DNA of 64,000 bases from Pogonophryne albipinna (GCA_028583405.1 CM053251.1:4123271-4187270), one strand, 5' to 3'. Counted from the first letter of the stretch, positions 1 through 10,414 are shown. Notes: generated by a model not told the origin, from the sequence alone. Numbers and translations: made by a program.

Positions 1-81
1 TTGTGTTCAAGGGATCTGCTTCTCCCTTCCAGTGCATTTATTATGTCAATATGTCGCTGTATTTGCAGACGCTAAGAATTT

Positions 82-163
82 ACCAGGAGTGGGGTTCGAA
101 CCCACGAGGGCTATTGCCCATTGGATCTTAAGTCCAACGCCTTAACCACTCGGCCATCCTGGT
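82..163 (-). tRNA. tRNA-Leu(UAA), locus 1, type A
   Basis: Read from 163 down to 82, the 82 nt fold as a class II tRNA. The acceptor is ACCAGGA/TCCTGGT. The anticodon stem TTGGA/TCCAA encloses the loop CTTAAGA, giving anticodon UAA. A long variable arm GGGC-AATA-GCCC follows, then the T arm GTGGG-TTCGAAC-CCCAC. Internal Pol III promoters are intact: A box TGGCCGAGTGG and B box GGTTCGAACCC. There is no intron and CCA is not encoded, as expected for a eukaryotic nuclear gene. It would decode leucine UUA codons. No TTTT terminator follows within more than the 81 bases visible downstream. Confidence 0.95.
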
Positions 164-407
164 AAGGATGAACAGGAATTAGAGCATCAAATTGATCTAT
201 TGTCAAAGGTCATGAGAAATTATATTAATCGAATGGATACCTTAACCACTCAAACTGTACAAGACAAAATTTAAACAAAATGTAAAAAAGTGCGAGTAAT
301 TATTGACAGTTTTTTAGATACAAACTCAACTTTTTTTTACTTTGTCATTTGCTTATAATTGCTACCGTATCACCGTTTGTTGGGTTTAAGGGACCTGCTT
401 CTCCCTT

Positions 408-713
408 ACGGTACGTTCACACGGTTCCGTTGCGTGCTTCAACGGAGACGCCTCCCATTCACTTTGAATGGGGTGACGTCAAGCTTTGCCGAACTGCATT
501 GTGGTTCCGTCGCATCGCTTTGCCTCCGTTGTTCGCTTCGAAAGTTGAGAAAAGTTCAACTTTTCAAGCGTCAGCTAATCAAATAATATGCCAGTATGAG
601 CACTAGCCAATCAAACCTCTGCTTGTGTGTCAGGGGTGGGAGATTCATGTGATTGGTTGTTTCAGACACGCCCGCCGGCAAGCTTCAACGCACACCGCTG
701 TGTGGACGGGCCG
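408..713. mobile_element. MITE fixed in every type A monomer (representative copy)
   Basis: This GC-rich block interrupts the sequence shared by A and B monomers: B reads CTCCCTT-CCAGTG directly, whereas A has 306-315 bp between the two parts. The ends are imperfect inverted repeats, ACGGTACGTTCACACGGC on the left against CGGCCCGTCCACACAGC read from the right end (13 of 17 matching). Any target duplication is at most TT. There are 28 copies, starting at 408, 1565, 2730, 3896, 5056, 6222, 9958, 11123, 12280, 13440, 14606, 18342, 19507, 20200, 21365, 22526, 23694, 24851, 26022, 27186, 28352, 29518, 30684, 31851, 35615, 37713, 38854 and 40978. They spread by tandem duplication, not by separate transposition. 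Two overlapping frames are open through it; neither begins with ATG. Confidence 0.7.
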
Positions 714-774
714 TTCCAGTGTAGGGGGCATTTAATATGTTAGTTTATTGGTTTATCTACAGAAGTTAAGATTT

Positions 775-856
775 ACCAGGAGTGGGGTTTGAACCCACGA
801 GGGCTATTGCCCATTGGATCTTAAGTCCAACGCCTTAACCACTCGGCCATCCTGGT
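775..856 (-). tRNA. tRNA-Leu(UAA), locus 2, type B
   Basis: Same body as locus 1 except T loop TTCAAAC (A57 instead of G57), which still fits a B box. This A57 form is the commonest in the array. The nearest downstream TTTT is about 230 nt away. Confidence 0.93.
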
Positions 857-1047
857 GAGGATGAACAGCAAATAGAGCATACAAATAATCCATGGTCAAA
901 GGTCATGAGAAAATATATTAAGCTCATGGATACCTTAACCGTTCAAACTGTGCAAGACACAATGTAGGAAATGGAAACTTAGCGATTAATAATTAAGTGT
1001 ATTTTATTTACAAACTAAAGTCTTTTATTTTTACTTGTGTCATTTGC

Positions 1048-1148
1048 GAAGGCCGTTTGAATTTTTTGTTTTTTATAATATATTTATTTGACAGGGACAG
1101 TGCACATTGATTGACATTTCTGTAAATGCGCCAGAGTTAGACAACAGG
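1048..1148. repeat. AT-rich block specific to type B monomers (representative copy)
   Basis: Between CATTTGC and the shared ATATGTTTGTTG segment, type B monomers carry about 100 nt that type A lacks. It starts with T-rich sequence and continues with GACAGGGACAGTGCACATTG and a TCTGTAAATGCGCCAGAG motif. The second part resembles a dispersed teleost repeat. Whether B gained it or A lost it cannot be told from the window. Confidence 0.5.
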
Positions 1149-1238
1149 ATATGTTTGTTGTGTTCAAGGGATCTGCTTCTCCCTTCCAGTGCATTGATTA
1201 TGTCAATATGTCGCTGTATTTGCAGAAGCTAAGAATTT

Positions 1239-1320
1239 ACCAGGAGTGGGGTTTGAACCCACGAGGGCTATTGCCCATTGGATCTTAAGTCCAACGCCTT
1301 AACCACTCGGCCATCCTGGT
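1239..1320 (-). tRNA. tRNA-Leu(UAA), locus 3, type A
   Basis: 82 nt, A57 T loop, all stems paired. The nearest downstream TTTT is about 325 nt away. Confidence 0.93.
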
Positions 1321-1939
1321 AAGGATGAACAGGAATTAGAGCATCAAATTGATCTATTGTCAAAGGTCATGAGAAATTATATTAATCGAATCGATACCTT
1401 AACCACTCAAACTGTGCAAGACAAAATGTAAACAAAATGTAAAAAAGAGCGAGTAATTATTGACAGTTTTTTATATACAAACTCAACTTTTTTTCACTTT
1501 GTCATTTGCTTATAATTGCTACCGTATCACCGTTTGTTGGGTTTAAGGGACCTGCTTCTCCCTTACGGTACGTTCACACGGCTCCGTTCCGTGCTTCAAC
1601 GGAGACGCCTCCCATTCACTTTGAATGGGGTGACGTTAAGCTTTGCCGAACTGCATTGTGGTTCCGTCGCATCGCTTTGCCTCCGTTGCTCGCTTCGAAA
1701 GTTGAGAAAAGTTCAACTTTTCAAGCGTCAGCCAATCAAATAATATGCCAGTATGAGCACTAGCCAATCACACGCTGCTTGTGTGTCGGGGGTGAGAGAT
1801 TCATGTGATTGGTTGTTGGTCGAGTTTCAGACACGCCCGCTGGCAAGCTTCAACGCACACCGCTGTGTGGACGGGCCTTTCCAGTGTAGGGGGCATTTAA
1901 TATGTTAGTTTATTGGTTTATCTACAGAAGTTATGATTT

Positions 1940-2021
1940 ACCAGGAGTGGGGTTTGAACCCATGAGGGCTATTGCCCATTGGATCTTAAGTCCAACGCCT
2001 TAACCACTCGGCCATCCTGGT
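1940..2021 (-). tRNA. tRNA-Leu(UAA), locus 4, type B, A49 variant
   Basis: Differs from locus 2 by G49 to A (plus-strand CCCATGAGGG), which replaces the first T-stem pair with an A-C mismatch. Seven other type B loci share the change. Confidence 0.88.
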
Positions 2022-2403
2022 GAGGATGAACAGCAAATAGAGCATACAAATAATCCATGGTCAAAGGTCATGAGAAAATATATTAAGCTCATGGATACCT
2101 TAACCGTTCAAACTGTGCAAGACACAATGTAGGAAATGGAAACTTAGCGATTAATAATTAAGTGTATTTTATTTACAAACTAAAGTCTTTTATTTTTACT
2201 TGTGTCATTTGCGAAGGCCGTTTGAATTTTTTGTTTTTTATAATATATTTATTTGACAGGGACAGTGCACATTGATTGACATTTCTGTAAATGCGCCAGA
2301 GTTAGACAACAGGATATGTTTGTTGTGTTCAAGGGATCTGCTTCTCCCTTCCAGTGCATTGATTATGTCAATATGTCGCTGTATTTGCAGAAGCTAAGAA
2401 TTT

Positions 2404-2485
2404 ACCAGGAGTGGGGTTTGAACCCACGAGGGCTATTGCCCATTGGATCTTAAGTCCAACGCCTTAACCACTCGGCCATCCTGGT
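2404..2485 (-). tRNA. tRNA-Leu(UAA), locus 5, type A
   Basis: Identical body to locus 3. Confidence 0.93.
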
Positions 2486-3105
2486 AAGGATGAACAGGAA
2501 TTAGAGCATCAAATTGATCTATTGTCAAAGGTCATGAGAAATTATATTAATCGAATCGATACCTTAACCACTCAAACTGTGCAAGACAAAATGTAAACAA
2601 AATGTAAAAAAGAGCGAGTAATTATTGACAGTTTTTTATATACAAACTCAACTTTTTTTCACTTTGTCATTTGCTTATAATTGCTACCGTATCACCGTTT
2701 GTTGGGTTTAAGGGACCTGCTTCTCCCTTACGGTACGTTCACACGGCTCCGTTCCGTGCTTCAACGGAGACGCCTCCCATTCACTTTGAATGGGGTGACG
2801 TCAAGCTTTGCCGAACTGCATTGTGGTTCCGTCGCATCGCTTTGCCTCCGTTGCTCGCTTCGAAAGTTGAGAAAAGTTCAACTTTTCAAGCGTCAGCCAA
2901 TCAAATAATATGCCAGTATGAGCACTAGCCAATCAACCCGCTGCTTGTGTGTCAGGGGTGAGAGATTCATGTGATTGGTTGTTGGTCGAGTTTCAGACAC
3001 GCCCGCCGGCAAGCTTCAACGCACACCGCTGTGTGGACGGGCCGTTCCAGTGTAGGGGGCATTTAATATGTTAGTTTATTGGTTTATCTACAGAAGTTAA
3101 GATTT

Positions 3106-3187
3106 ACCAGGAGTGGGGTTTGAACCCACGAGGGCTATTGCCCATTGGATCTTAAGTCCAACGCCTTAACCACTCGGCCATCCTGGT
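3106..3187 (-). tRNA. tRNA-Leu(UAA), locus 6, type B
   Basis: Identical body to locus 2. It is the first landmark that keeps exact register with the 8,384-bp duplication (partner at 11490). Confidence 0.93.
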
Positions 3188-3569
3188 GAGGATGAACAGC
3201 AAATAGAGCATACAAATAATCCATGGTCAAAGGTCATGAGAAAATATATTAAGCTCATGGATACCTTAACCGTTCAAACTGTGCAAGACACAATGTAGGA
3301 AATGGAAACTTAGCGATTAATAATTAAGTGTATTTTATTTACAAACTAAAGTCTTTTATTTTTACTTGTGTCATTTGCGAAGGCCGTTTGAATTTTTTGT
3401 TTTTTATAAAATATTTATTTGACAGGGACAGTGCACATTGATTGACATTTCTGTAAATGCGCCAGAGTTAGCCAACAGGATATGTTTGTTGTGTTCAAGG
3501 GATCTGCTTCTCCCTTCCAGTGCATTTATTATGTCAATATGTCGCTGTATTTGCAGAAGCTAAGAATTT

Positions 3570-3651
3570 ACCAGGAGTGGGGTTCGAACCCACGAGGGCT
3601 ATTGCCCATTGGATCTTAAGTCCAACGCCTTAACCACTCGGCCATCCTGGT
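3570..3651 (-). tRNA. tRNA-Leu(UAA), locus 7, type A, G57 form
   Basis: T loop TTCGAAC like locus 1; the register partner at 11954 has TTCAAAC. Confidence 0.94.
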
Positions 3652-4271
3652 AAGGATGAACAGGAATTAGAGCATCAAATTGATCTATTGTCAAAGGTCA
3701 TGAGACATTATATTAATCGAATCGATACCTTAACCACTCAAACTGTGCAAGACAAAATGTAAACAAAATGTAAAAAAGAGCGAGTAATTATTGACAGTTT
3801 TTTATATACAAACTCAACTTTTTTTCACTTTGTCATTTGCTTATAATTGCTACCGTATCACCGTTTGTTGGGTTTAAGGGACCTGCTTCTCCCTTACGGT
3901 ACGTTCACACGGCTCCGTTCCGTGCTTCAACGGAGACGCCTCCCATTCACTTTGAATGGGGTGACGTCAAGCTTTGCCGAACTGCATTGTGGTTCCGTCG
4001 CATCGCTTTGCCTCCGTTGCTCGCTTCGAAAGTTGAGAAAAGTTCAACTTTTCAAGCGTCAGCCAATCAAATAATATGCCAGTATGAGCACTAGCCAATC
4101 AACCCGCTGCTTGTGTGTCAGGGGTGAGAGATTCATGTGATTGGTTGTTGGTCGAGTTTCAGACACGCCCGCCGGCAAGCTTCAACGCACACCGCTGTGT
4201 GGACGGGCCGTTCCAGTGTAGGGGGCATTTAATATGTTAGTTTATTGGTTTATCTACAGAAGTTAAGATTT

Positions 4272-4353
4272 ACCAGGAGTGGGGTTTGAACCCACGAGGG
4301 CTATTGCCCATTGGATCTTAAGTCCAACGCCTTAACCACTCGGCCATCCTGGT
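4272..4353 (-). tRNA. tRNA-Leu(UAA), locus 8, type B
   Basis: Intact A57 body. Its 5' spacer has a short deletion (AAGCTCAACTTAACC near 4421) shared with 12656 and 21741. Confidence 0.93.
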
Positions 4354-4729
4354 GAGGATGAACAGCAAATAGAGCATACAAATAATCCATGGTCAAAGGT
4401 CATGAGAAAATATATTAAGCTCAACTTAACCGTTCAAACTGTGCAAGACACAATGTAGGAAATGGAAACTTAGCGATTCATAATTAAGTGTATTTTATGT
4501 ACAAACTAAAGTCTTTTGTTTTTACTTGTGTCATTTGCGAAGGCCGTTTGAATTTTTTTTTTTTTATAATATATTTATTTGACAGGGACAGTGCACATTG
4601 ATTGACATTTCTGTAAATGCGCCAGAGTTAGCCAACAGGATATGTTTGTTGTGTTCAAGGGATCTGCTTCTCCCTTCCAGTGCATTTATTATGTCAATAT
4701 GTCGCTGTATTTGCAGAAGCTAAGAATTT

Positions 4730-4811
4730 ACCAGGAGTGGGGTTCGAACCCACGAGGGCTATTGCCCATTGGATCTTAAGTCCAACGCCTTTACCACTCG
4801 GCCATCCTGGT
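4730..4811 (-). tRNA. tRNA-Leu(UAA), locus 9, type A, D-loop variant
   Basis: G57 form with one D-loop change (plus-strand CGCCTTTACC in place of CGCCTTAACC). The same change occurs at 14280 but not at this locus's register partner 13114. Confidence 0.9.
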
Positions 4812-5431
4812 AAGGATGAACAGGAATTAGAGCATCAAATTGATCTATTGTCAAAGGTCATGAGAAATTATATTAATCGAATCGATACCTTAACCACTCA
4901 AACTGTGCAAGACAAAATGTAAACAAAATGTAAAAAAGAGCGAGTAATTATTGACAGTTTTTTATATACAAACTCAACTTTTTTTCACTTTGTCATTTGC
5001 TTATAATTGCTACCGTATCACCGTTTGTTGGGTTTAAGGGACCTGCTTCTCCCTTACGGTACGTTCACACGGCTCCGTTCCGTGCTTCAACGGAGACGCC
5101 TCCCATTCACTTTGAATGGGGTGACGTCAAGCTTTGCCGAACTGCATTGTGGTTCCGTCGCATCGCTTTGCCTCCGTTGCTCGCTTCGAAAGTTGAGAAA
5201 AGTTCAACTTTTCAAGCGTCAGCCAATCAAATAATATGCCAGTATGAGCACTAGCCAATCAACCCGCTGCTTGTGTGTCAGGGGTGAGAGATTCATGTGA
5301 TTGGTTGTTGGTCGAGTTTCAGACACGCCCGCCGGCAAGCTTCAACGCACACCGCTGTGTGGACGGGCCGTTCCAGTGTAGGGGGCATTTAATATGTTAG
5401 TTTATTGGTTTATCTACAGAAGTTAAGATTT

Positions 5432-5513
5432 ACCAGGAGTGGGGTTTGAACCCACGAGGGCTATTGCCCATTGGATCTTAAGTCCAACGCCTTAACCACT
5501 CGGCCATCCTGGT
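5432..5513 (-). tRNA. tRNA-Leu(UAA), locus 10, type B
   Basis: Intact A57 body. The partner 8,384 nt away (13816) carries the A49 mismatch instead. Confidence 0.93.
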
Positions 5514-5895
5514 GAGGATGAACAGCAAATAGAGCATACAAATAATCCATGGTCAAAGGTCATGAGAAAATATATTAAGCTCATGGATACCTTAACCGTT
5601 CAAACTGTGCAAGACACAATGTAGGAAATGGAAACTTAGCGATTAATAATTAAGTGTATTTTATTTACAAACTAAAGTCTTTTATTTTTACTTGTGTCAT
5701 TTGCGAAGGCCGTTTGAATTTTTTGTTTTTTATAATATATTTATTTGACAGGGACAGTGCACATTGATTGACATTTCTGTAAATGCGCCAGAGTTAGCCA
5801 ACAGGATATGTTTGTTGTGTTCAAGGGATCTGCTTCTCCCTTCCAGTGCATTGATTATGTCAATATGTCGCTGTATTTGCAGAAGCTAAGAATTT

Positions 5896-5977
5896 ACCAG
5901 GAGTGGGGTTTGAACCCACGAGGGCTATTGCCCATTGGATCTTAAGTCCAACGCCTTAACCACTCGGCCATCCTGGT
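5896..5977 (-). tRNA. tRNA-Leu(UAA), locus 11, type A
   Basis: Intact A57 body. Last uninterrupted locus before the first 2,570-bp insertion. Confidence 0.93.
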
Positions 5978-6588
5978 AAGGATGAACAGGAATTAGAGCA
6001 TCAAATTGATCTATTGTCAAAGGTCATGAGAAATTATATTAATCGAATGGATACCTTAACCACTCAAACTGTACAAGACAAAATTTAAACAAAATGTAAA
6101 AAAGTGCGAGTAATTATTGACAGTTTTTTAGATACAAACTCAACTTTTTTTTACTTTGTCATTTGCTTATAATTGCTACCGTATCACCGTTTGTTGGGTT
6201 TAAGGGACCTGCTTCTCCCTTACGGTACGTTCACACGGTTCCGTTGCGTGCTTCAACGGAGACGCCTCCCATTCACTTTGAATGGGGTGACGTCAAGCTT
6301 TGCCGAACTGCATTGTGGTTCCGTCGCATCGCTTTGCCTCCGTTGTTCGCTTCGAAAGTTGAGAAAAGTTCAACTTTTCAAGCGTCAGCTAATCAAATAA
6401 TATGCCAGTATGAGCACTAGCCAATCAAACCTCTGCTTGTGTGTCAGGGGTGGGAGATTCATGTGATTGGTTGTTTCAGACACGCCCGCCGGCAAGCTTC
6501 AACGCACACCGCTGTGTGGACGGGCCGTTCCAGTGTAGGGGGCATTTAATATGTTAGTTTATTGGTTTATCTACAGAAGTTAAGATTT

Positions 6589-6642
6589 ACCAGGAGTGGG
6601 GTTTGAACCCACGAGGGCTATTGCCCATTGGATCTTAAGTCC
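6589..6642 (-). pseudogene. tRNA-Leu locus 12, 3' part, split by 2.57-kb element
   Basis: Holds the tRNA from the 3' end of the acceptor stem through the T arm, variable arm and most of the anticodon region, then stops at CTTAAGTCC. The remaining 5' part is at 9213-9249. The nine bases CTTAAGTCC are present at both junctions, and overlapping them restores a complete tRNA. Confidence 0.93.
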
Positions 6643-6670
6643 TAGCTGGCGCAGGACCGTCTGTCAAAAT

Positions 6671-6881
6671 CCAATCTATCACCCAATCATGATACTCGCT
6701 GTCCATTGTGAGATTGGATTTAAACCAATCACGACGCGAGTTCACAATGGACGGAGCCAATCACGTCACGGCATCACAATGGACAGAGCCACTCACGGCA
6801 CGGCTTCTCCCCGAACCCGCCCCCCTCACGCTTTTGGTTGACACAGTGGACAAATCGCGAGGCGCATCAGAGGTGTTCAGA
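6671..6881 (+). promoter_or_regulatory. CCAAT-rich promoter-like segment and first candidate exon in the element
   Basis: Four CCAAT boxes lie at 6671, 6683, 6725 and 6757 and a reverse one at 6713. Next come a TCACGTCA-type motif, a CCCGCCCCCC Sp1-like site near 6817 and a consensus splice donor (CAGA|GTAAGT, exon end 6881). Nested inverted repeats are visible: GTCCATTGTG (6701) with CACAATGGAC (6743), and inside them GATTGG with CCAATC. This is the pattern of an NF-Y-driven, TATA-less vertebrate promoter. Equivalent segments are at 15055-15265 and, inverted, 34658-34868. Confidence 0.5.
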
Positions 6882-7327
6882 GTAAGTAACAACACTACCT
6901 GTTTCTATTTTCCCGTTTTCAGTCATAAAACCTATTTTTACAACCGTCGTTTTGGCGTCAACTTTTACATTACGGTATACAGTCGGCAACTTCAGTCTGC
7001 ATAAAGTTAGCAAGCCAGCATTGCTAATGCTATCGTGTCTAGGTTAAATACACGTTATTATATTAATCAATGTCAACAGCCATGTGTGATAAAGTGTGTT
7101 ATATGCTCCAGGAAGGACACAGTATATTGTTGAATATATATTCAAGATAGCTATATACTGTATATAACATTACATTAATTGTAATTCAATATACACACAT
7201 TAATCATTTATGGATAAAAGGACAACTTCACCGTTTATGAACATGATGTGTGTTTATACATGATTATATGTGTAGATAACCTGTATAAATAATGGTTAAC
7301 ATGGTGTCAGTGTTGTTCGCTTTGCAG

Positions 7328-7491
7328 TGTAGTTCTCTCTAACACTTGCATTGTTATTTTACTTAAAGTTTAGATGCTCACTAAACCTATAAGCCATAAC
7401 GAAATGGGAGATACGGAATGGACGGGCTTTGGCCTTCAGGAGGGATAAACCCGCTCCAAGGAAACGGAAGTGACGTGACCTCTGTCAGAAG
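7328..7491 (+). other. Candidate second exon of the element's decayed gene
   Basis: Bounded by acceptor TTTGCAG (ending 7327) and donor AAG|GTAAAGT (exon end 7491). No long frame is evident, so it would be 5' UTR or short coding sequence. Based on splice motifs alone. Confidence 0.3.
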
Positions 7492-7645
7492 GTAAAGTAT
7501 AGAAACATATGTACCTATTACTTATTATTCACATATGATAAGTAGATTACTGAACATTTACAATGTACTGGTGCAAATATTATCAATCAAAGGATTTACA
7601 CTGAGTGACTCACTCCAGACTAAAACATAATGATGATAGTTTCAG

Positions 7646-8123
7646 ATTAAGAAATGCCTCATGCATACATTTTATATCACACCCCCAGTAGTTACCCCCA
7701 CCCAGAGCCTAGCCTCCTCCCTGTGGCCTGCCAGGAGCCCCTAGAGCCCAGCCTCCTCCCTGTGGCCTGCCAGGAGCCCCCAGAGCCCAGCCTCCTCCCA
7801 AGCAGTCTCTGGGTGCTGTCCATGTACGGCAGGGATATCCTCTCCCACATGGACCATATCAAGGCCAGCATCACCTCCACATTTGGTTCCATCTTAAAGA
7901 TGGACTCAATCAAAAAGGTCATACATAACGTGACTGTGTATTTGATTTCCGTGTTTGTTAAACTCTCTTATAAACAATAACATTACAAACTAGTTTTTAT
8001 TATAAATGTGTTCGGTTATAAATCTGGAAACATTAACTGCTATAGATCATTTCTAATAAATGCCTCAACTTCGCTGTTGTCACATTCCAGATCACAAAGC
8101 ATCAAAACAAGGTGGAGATGTAG
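7646..8123 (+). pseudogene. Decayed two-exon coding remnant in element copy 1, fish transposon-type protein
   Basis: After acceptor TTTCAG (ending 7645), a frame encodes a Pro/Glu/Leu-rich repeat (EPSLLPVACQEP units) and then YGRDILSHMDHIKAS and FGSILKMDSIKK. The exon can end at 7917 (AAG|GTCATA), and a second can start at 8091 after ATTCCAG. Joined in phase they read DSIKK-ITKHQ, which resembles the conserved K.DSTKKITKKL stretch I recall from multicopy uncharacterised fish proteins. A stop codon follows within 11 codons at 8121. The function is unknown and the family link is from memory. In its present state it cannot encode the full protein. Confidence 0.4.
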
Positions 8124-8669
8124 CTCTTCCCTGCTCCACCCTCAGGTCCTCAGGTGGTGATTCGGCGCTTCCCTGCTCCACCTTTGGGCTCCATGATATT
8201 TACTCCAGTGAGCTTACAGGTTCCTGTCCTGGTCGCTGCTCCACAGGCTCTGAATGCCAGCCTCTCTCTGCTTTTCCTGCTCCTAGTCCTGCTCCTGCTC
8301 CATACAGCCAAACACTGCCCTGCAAAGTACTGCCCAACACGTGTGGAGGTGTGGGAGCTTTGGGACAGCGGACACTGGACACAGCCAGTACAGGGAGTAG
8401 TGAACTACATTGTGCCAAAGGAGCAATGGTTGAAGGACATAACAAAATGTATACCCCCCCACCAGAGGCATGGACACTGGACACTTATTTATGTATATAG
8501 TTCGGTGTATAGTTTGATATTTATTTATATATATGATATGTATATATTTTATTAAGTTTATGATAATGTTTATTTTATGTTAAAACTAATTTAGAGTGTT
8601 ATTTTGTTATACTGCACCTTACTTACTTTTAAGGGTTGTTTTACATTTTATTAAGTTGAACTACTTTAA

Positions 8670-8675
8670 AATAAA
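8670..8675 (+). terminator. AATAAA poly(A) signal in element copy 1
   Basis: AATAAA followed within 30 nt by GT-rich sequence (GGTTTGGTTC, GTTCGTGACTGT). It would end a plus-strand Pol II transcript starting at the CCAAT-rich segment. Equivalents lie at 17054-17059 and, inverted, 32864-32869. Confidence 0.45.
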
Positions 8676-9108
8676 GGTTTGGTTCTATCAAGTTCGTGAC
8701 TGTCCAATAATTGAGTGCTTTGTTTAGAATTTCTATCGGTTTTCTCTTTGTTTGTTAAAAGAAATACATTATAACACCAATACCTTCTTAGTTCATATTA
8801 AATGTAATGGTTACATTTAAGTATTTGTCCACAGCACACAAACCATGAGCTGGTCCATATTGGGTACTTCAAAACTATCCCTGATAAAGAAAATAATAAT
8901 AATTGTATTTAATAAACTTGAAAGAAGTAGATACGTTTTACTTAATATTTATTAGAAATATATAATATTTATTAGAAATGTGTTAATAGTTAACTGCATA
9001 ACACAAGTGTTATTAGTCAACAAACGCATACGTTGTTGGTCTTTATTAAAGTACTTCTGTATATAAATACATTTACATGCAGAAGGGAAACAGGGAGCAA
9101 GAGAATCG

Positions 9109-9192
9109 TTTTTTCTCCTCTTTTTCCTCTCTTTCTCCCTCTTTTTTCTTCTTCCCCTTCTTCCCCCTTCTTCTCCTTTCTTCCCCCCCCTT
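9109..9192 (+). repeat. 84-nt homopyrimidine tract
   Basis: Every base from 9109 to 9192 is C or T, ending in a C8 run. Such tracts can form triplex (H-DNA) structures. Copies lie at 17493-17576 and, as purines on the plus strand, 32347-32430. Confidence 0.9.
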
Positions 9193-9212
9193 GCAAGACT
9201 ATTGTTCCCCAG

Positions 9213-9249
9213 CTTAAGTCCAACGCCTTAACCACTCGGCCATCCTGGT
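9213..9249 (-). pseudogene. tRNA-Leu locus 12, 5' part after the element
   Basis: CTTAAGTCC to GGCCATCCTGGT: the acceptor 5' strand, D arm and start of the anticodon arm. It has its A box but no B box, so Pol III recruitment should be lost. Confidence 0.93.
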
Positions 9250-9631
9250 GAGGATGAACAGCAAATAGAGCATACAAATAATCCATGGTCAAAGGTCATG
9301 AGAAAATATATTAAGCTCATGGATACCTTAACCGTTCAAACTGTGCAAGACACAATGTAGGAAATGGAAACTTAGCGATTAATAATTAAGTGTATTTTAT
9401 TTACAAACTAAAGTCTTTTATTTTTACTTGTGTCATTTGCGAAGGCCGTTTGAATTTTTTGTTTTTTATAATATATTTATTTGACAGGGACAGTGCACAT
9501 TGATTGACATTTCTGTAAATGCGCCAGAGTTAGACAACAGGATATGTTTGTTGTGTTCAAGGGATCTGCTTCTCCCTTCCAGTGCATTGATTATGTCAAT
9601 ATGTCGCTGTATTTGCAGAAGCTAAGAATTT

Positions 9632-9713
9632 ACCAGGAGTGGGGTTTGAACCCACGAGGGCTATTGCCCATTGGATCTTAAGTCCAATGCCTTAACCACT
9701 CGGCCATCCTGGT
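9632..9713 (-). tRNA. tRNA-Leu(UAA), locus 13, type A, A26 variant
   Basis: G26 to A (plus-strand AAGTCCAATGCC). Position 26 is unpaired, so the change is probably tolerated. Shared with 18016, 19874 and 41306. Confidence 0.92.
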
Positions 9714-10332
9714 AAGGATGAACAGGAATTAGAGCATCAAATTGATCTATTGTCAAAGGTCATGAGAAATTATATTAATCGAATCGATACCTTAACCACT
9801 CAAACTGTGCAAGACAAAATGTAAACAAAATGTAAAAAAGAGCGAGTAATTATTGACAGTTTTTTATATACAAACTCAACTTTTTTTCACTTTGTCATTT
9901 GCTTATAATTGCTACCGTATCACCGTTTGTTGGGTTTAAGGGACCTGCTTCTCCCTTACGGTACGTTCACACGGCTCCGTTCCGTGCTTCAACGGAGACG
10001 CCTCCCATTCACTTTGAATGGGGTGACGTTAAGCTTTGCCGAACTGCATTGTGGTTCCGTCGCATCGCTTTGCCTCCGTTGCTCGCTTCGAAAGTTGAGA
10101 AAAGTTCAACTTTTCAAGCGTCAGCCAATCAAATAATATGCCAGTATGAGCACTAGCCAATCACACGCTGCTTGTGTGTCGGGGGTGAGAGATTCATGTG
10201 ATTGGTTGTTGGTCGAGTTTCAGACACGCCCGCTGGCAAGCTTCAACGCACACCGCTGTGTGGACGGGCCGTTCCAGTGTAGGGGGCATTTAATATGTTA
10301 GTTTATTGGTTTATCTACAGAAGTTATGATTT

Positions 10333-10414
10333 ACCAGGAGTGGGGTTTGAACCCATGAGGGCTATTGCCCATTGGATCTTAAGTCCAACGCCTTAACCAC
10401 TCGGCCATCCTGGT
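10333..10414 (-). tRNA. tRNA-Leu(UAA), locus 14, type B, A49 variant
   Basis: T-stem A49-C65 mismatch. Confidence 0.88.

Larger units (their letters stand above)
6643..9212 (+). mobile_element. 2,570-bp inserted element, copy 1
   Basis: It begins TAGCTGGCGCAGGACC and ends TATTGTTCCCCAG, inside tRNA locus 12, flanked by a perfect 9-bp target duplication CTTAAGTCC (6634-6642 and 9213-9221). Terminal inverted repeats are very weak (AGCTGG against CTGGGG). The inside holds a CCAAT-rich promoter-like segment, candidate exons, an AATAAA signal at 8670, AT-rich sequence and an 84-nt pyrimidine tract. A 9-bp duplication is typical of Mutator-like elements and possible for some others; I cannot assign a superfamily. 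It looks non-autonomous. Copies 1 and 2 differ by one base that I noticed (G at 7221, A at 15605), so it is very young or has been homogenised. Confidence 0.85.

Noticed and set aside
349..606. An 85-residue open frame repeated in nearly every type A unit, looking like a tandem protein family
   Set aside because: It starts at TTG, overlaps a second open frame of 75 codons, lies in a GC-rich MITE and is conserved only as much as the surrounding non-coding DNA.
4680..4922. Protein-coding frame running through a tRNA and its spacer
   Set aside because: It is open only because the D-loop variant removes a stop codon; there is no coding similarity.
8060..8500. 146-residue open frame in the 2,570-bp element
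   Set aside because: No recognisable domain, overlaps three other frames, and the splice-compatible frame has a stop at 8121. Its presence in all three copies reflects recent copying only.
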